A DNA stretch of 64,000 nucleotides from Solidesulfovibrio sp. Its GTDB lineage: Bacteria; Desulfobacterota; Desulfovibrionia; Desulfovibrionales; Desulfovibrionaceae. The notes under the pieces were generated by a model. It was not told the DNA's origin and made no database searches. It saw nothing but the letters and a program-made list of their open reading frames with translations. How positions within the stretch are numbered: the first letter of the stretch is position 1; each line of letters opens with the position of its first letter. Positions 62,210 through 64,000 of the stretch are shown here, one piece after another. A program made the position numbers and the translations under genes. The stretch lies in NCBI RefSeq assembly GCF_038562415.1, contig NZ_JBCFBA010000001.1:124001-188000 (forward strand), written 5' to 3'.

Positions 62210-62602
62210 ATGCCCCGCAAGCGCCCGTCAGTCCCGGCCTGCCGGGAAACGACCCTGCCCCGGGCCCTGGCCGGCATCCTGGCGGCAAGCGACGCGCCGC
62301 TGACCGCCCTGGAACTGTCCGGCCTGGCCGGGTACGGCGAAAAGGCCGTGCTGGAGGCCCTGGCCCATCTGCGCCTGTCCCTGCGCCGCACGCCGCGCCC
62401 CTTGCGCCTGCATCCCGCCCGTTGCCTCGCCTGCGGCTTCGCCTTCGCCAAACGCGACCGGCCGGGCAAGCCCGGCAAGTGTCCGGCCTGCCGGGCCACC
62501 CACATCGAACCGCCCCGTTTTTCCCTCGAATCGTCGCCGGATGTGGACGCCCGCGCCGCTTTGGGTCACTCTACCGGCGCCCCATCCCAAGGAGGACTCC
62601 CC
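62210..62602 (+). CDS. COG3357-like HTH/zinc-ribbon regulator, frame open into pgm
   Basis: This reading frame starts at ATG 62210 after GGGAGCC. Residues about 15-60 form a winged-helix-like region ([34 protein letters not shown]). A zinc ribbon with CLAC near 68-71 and CPAC near 88-91 follows, and the domain should end near residue 107 (PPRFSLESS). This matches the COG3357 regulators as I recall them. There is no stop codon: the frame continues through the ribosome binding site of pgm and into its coding sequence, with a 22-residue bridge. The 3' coordinate is placed at the pgm start and is not a real stop. Confidence 0.7.
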
Positions 62603-64000
62603 ATGGCCATAAGCCCCCTTGCCGGCAAGCCGGCGCCCCGGTCCCTGCTCGTCAACGTGCCCCGGCTCGTCGCCTCCTATTACGCCATCACCCCCGATCC
62701 GTCCGACCCCTTGCAGCGCGTGTCCTTCGGCACCTCGGGCCATCGCGGCACGTCCTTCGACGGCTCCTTCAACGAGGCCCACATCCTGGCCACCACGCAA
62801 GCCATCTGCGACTACCGGGCCGGCCAGGGCATCGCCGGGCCGCTCTACCTTGGCATGGACACCCACGCCCTGTCCGAGCCGGCCTTTATCACCGCCCTGG
62901 AAGTGCTGGCCGCCAACGGCGTGGCCACGTTCATCCAGGCCGGCCGGGGCTATACCCCCACTCCCGTCATCTCCCACGCCATCCTGACCTTCAACCGCGA
63001 CCACAACGGCATCGTGGCCGACGGCATCGTCATCACGCCCTCCCACAACCCGCCGTCCGATGGCGGCTTCAAGTACAACCCGCCCTCGGGCGGCCCGGCC
63101 GACACCGACGTGACCGGCATCGTCCAGGACATGGCCAACGCCTACCTGGAAAAAAAGCTCGCGGGCGTGAAGCGTATGCCCTACGAAAGGGCGCTTCGGG
63201 CCGACTGCGTCACCCAATACGACTATGTCGCGCCCTATGTGGCCGACCTGGCCACCATGGTGGACATGGCCGCCATCCGGGATTCGGGCATCCGCATCGG
63301 CGTCGATCCGCTCGGCGGCTCGGGCATCGCCTTCTGGGAGCCCATGGTGGAGCGCTACGGCCTCGACCTGTCGCTTATAAGCGACGTGGTGGACCCGACC
63401 TTTTCGTTTATGACCGTGGACAAGGACGGCAAGATCCGCATGGACTGCTCCTCGCCCTACGCCATGGCCCGGCTCATCGAACACAAGGCCTCCTACGACA
63501 TCGCCTTCGGCAACGACCCGGACTACGACCGCCACGGCATCGTCACCAGGGGCGCCGGGTTGCTCAACCCCAACAACTACCTGGCCGTGGCCGTGAGCTA
63601 CCTGTTTTCCACCCGCCCGGGCTGGCGGGCCGACGCGGCCGTGGGCAAGACGCTGGTCTCGAGCGCCATGATCGACCGGGTGGCGGCGGCGCTTGGCCGG
63701 CGGCTGTGCGAGGTGCCGGTGGGGTTCAAATGGTTCGTGCCGGGGCTTCTCGACGGCTCCTTCGGCTTCGGCGGCGAGGAGAGCGCCGGGGCGTCCTTCC
63801 TGCGCCGCGACGGCACGGTCTGGACCACGGACAAGGACGGCATCGTCATGGACCTGCTGGCCGCCGAGATCACGGCCAAAACCGGCCAGGACCCGGCCGA
63901 GCACTACGCGGCCCTGACCGGGCGCTTCGGCCAGCCCCTCTACGAGCGCCTGGACGCCCCGGCGACCAAGGCCCAAAAGGCCGTGCTGTCCAGGCTTTCG
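62603..64000 (+). CDS. pgm: Phosphoglucomutase, alpha-D-glucose-specific (partial)
   Basis: Phosphoglucomutase interconverts glucose 1- and 6-phosphate. The first 466 residues are visible and the gene runs off the right edge. FGTSGHRG near 44-51, the phosphoserine loop [12 protein letters not shown] near 142-153, the metal loop [10 protein letters not shown] near 303-312 and the sugar-binding GGEESAG near 390-396 are all present. The ATG at 62603 has a very strong ribosome binding site (AAGGAGG, 8 bases before), which argues for separate initiation even though the upstream regulator frame is open into it. Confidence 0.93.
   Translation, partial: MAISPLAGKPAPRSLLVNVPRLVASYYAITPDPSDPLQRVSFGTSGHRGTSFDGSFNEAHILATTQAICDYRAGQGIAGPLYLGMDTHALSEPAFITALEVLAANGVATFIQAGRGYTPTPVISHAILTFNRDHNGIVADGIVITPSHNPPSDGGFKYNPPSGGPADTDVTGIVQDMANAYLEKKLAGVKRMPYERALRADCVTQYDYVAPYVADLATMVDMAAIRDSGIRIGVDPLGGSGIAFWEPMVERYGLDLSLISDVVDPTFSFMTVDKDGKIRMDCSSPYAMARLIEHKASYDIAFGNDPDYDRHGIVTRGAGLLNPNNYLAVAVSYLFSTRPGWRADAAVGKTLVSSAMIDRVAAALGRRLCEVPVGFKWFVPGLLDGSFGFGGEESAGASFLRRDGTVWTTDKDGIVMDLLAAEITAKTGQDPAEHYAALTGRFGQPLYERLDAPATKAQKAVLSRLS

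Overview
The window is very GC-rich DNA, nearly gapless, with no tRNA or rRNA gene, insertion sequence, integrase, CRISPR array or phage gene that I can see, and no stretch over 300 bases without a gene. The gene set points to a motile, Gram-negative anaerobe of the Desulfovibrionaceae, probably close to Solidesulfovibrio. The reasons are overall protein resemblance, the flagellar and chemotaxis gene order, a UbiD-type decarboxylase, a PaaK-ACT pair, HypE and sigma-54-like promoters. That placement is an inference from family knowledge, not a database result.

Layout. 1-9.4 kb: the start of fabD, then rRNA methyltransferases (rsmG, rlmH), a DUF4390 protein, a TIGR01777 epimerase, two HD-GYP response regulators, a pgeF/5-formyl-THF cyclo-ligase pair, a phosphoesterase and exonuclease III. 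9.4-19.4 kb: accessory metabolism and envelope genes. These are an MFS-spermidine-synthase-like fusion, an exported beta carbonic anhydrase, an anion permease with an orphan PLP decarboxylase, a degenerate receiver with a FliM-like tail behind a sigma-54-type promoter, an EF-hand/LysM lipoprotein with a TPR protein, an FMN-dependent alpha-hydroxy-acid dehydrogenase, amphi-Trp, cupin and SGNH proteins. 19.4-30.6 kb: lysA, mutS, a LapA-like protein, a HIT protein and a LOG-like protein on the minus strand, then uvrC, a methyltransferase and ywbE on the plus strand, then a DUF488 gene, tag and ubiD on the minus strand.

30.6-43.7 kb is the main regional unit: about 13 kb on the minus strand reading cheD, HDOD, PP-loop (TtcA-like), M23-like, fliR, flhB, flhA, flhF, flhG, fliA, cheY, fliL and three small or unknown genes. 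It holds the flagellar export gate, the proteins that set flagellar placement and number, sigma-28 and motor-signalling proteins. After a DedA gene on the plus strand, 44.7-51.2 kb is a complete chemosensory operon: soluble receptor, cheA, cheW, cheR, cheB. hypE and dapB follow. 53.2-59.8 kb on the minus strand carries paaK, ACT, SGNH, rtcB and a hybrid histidine kinase. The window ends with rsfS, gpmI, a zinc-ribbon protein, and an HTH/Zn-ribbon regulator whose reading frame runs without a stop into phosphoglucomutase.

I did not find a wholly new defence or mobile system. The most unusual items are the open frame joining a COG3357-type regulator to pgm, the sigma-54-type gene for a receiver-like protein carrying a FliM-like peptide, an FlhF whose G2 and G3 GTPase motifs are eroded, an M23-like protein lacking a zinc ligand inside the flagellar unit, and two adjacent perfect palindromes after dapB. 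All motif calls were made by eye; no alignment or search was run.
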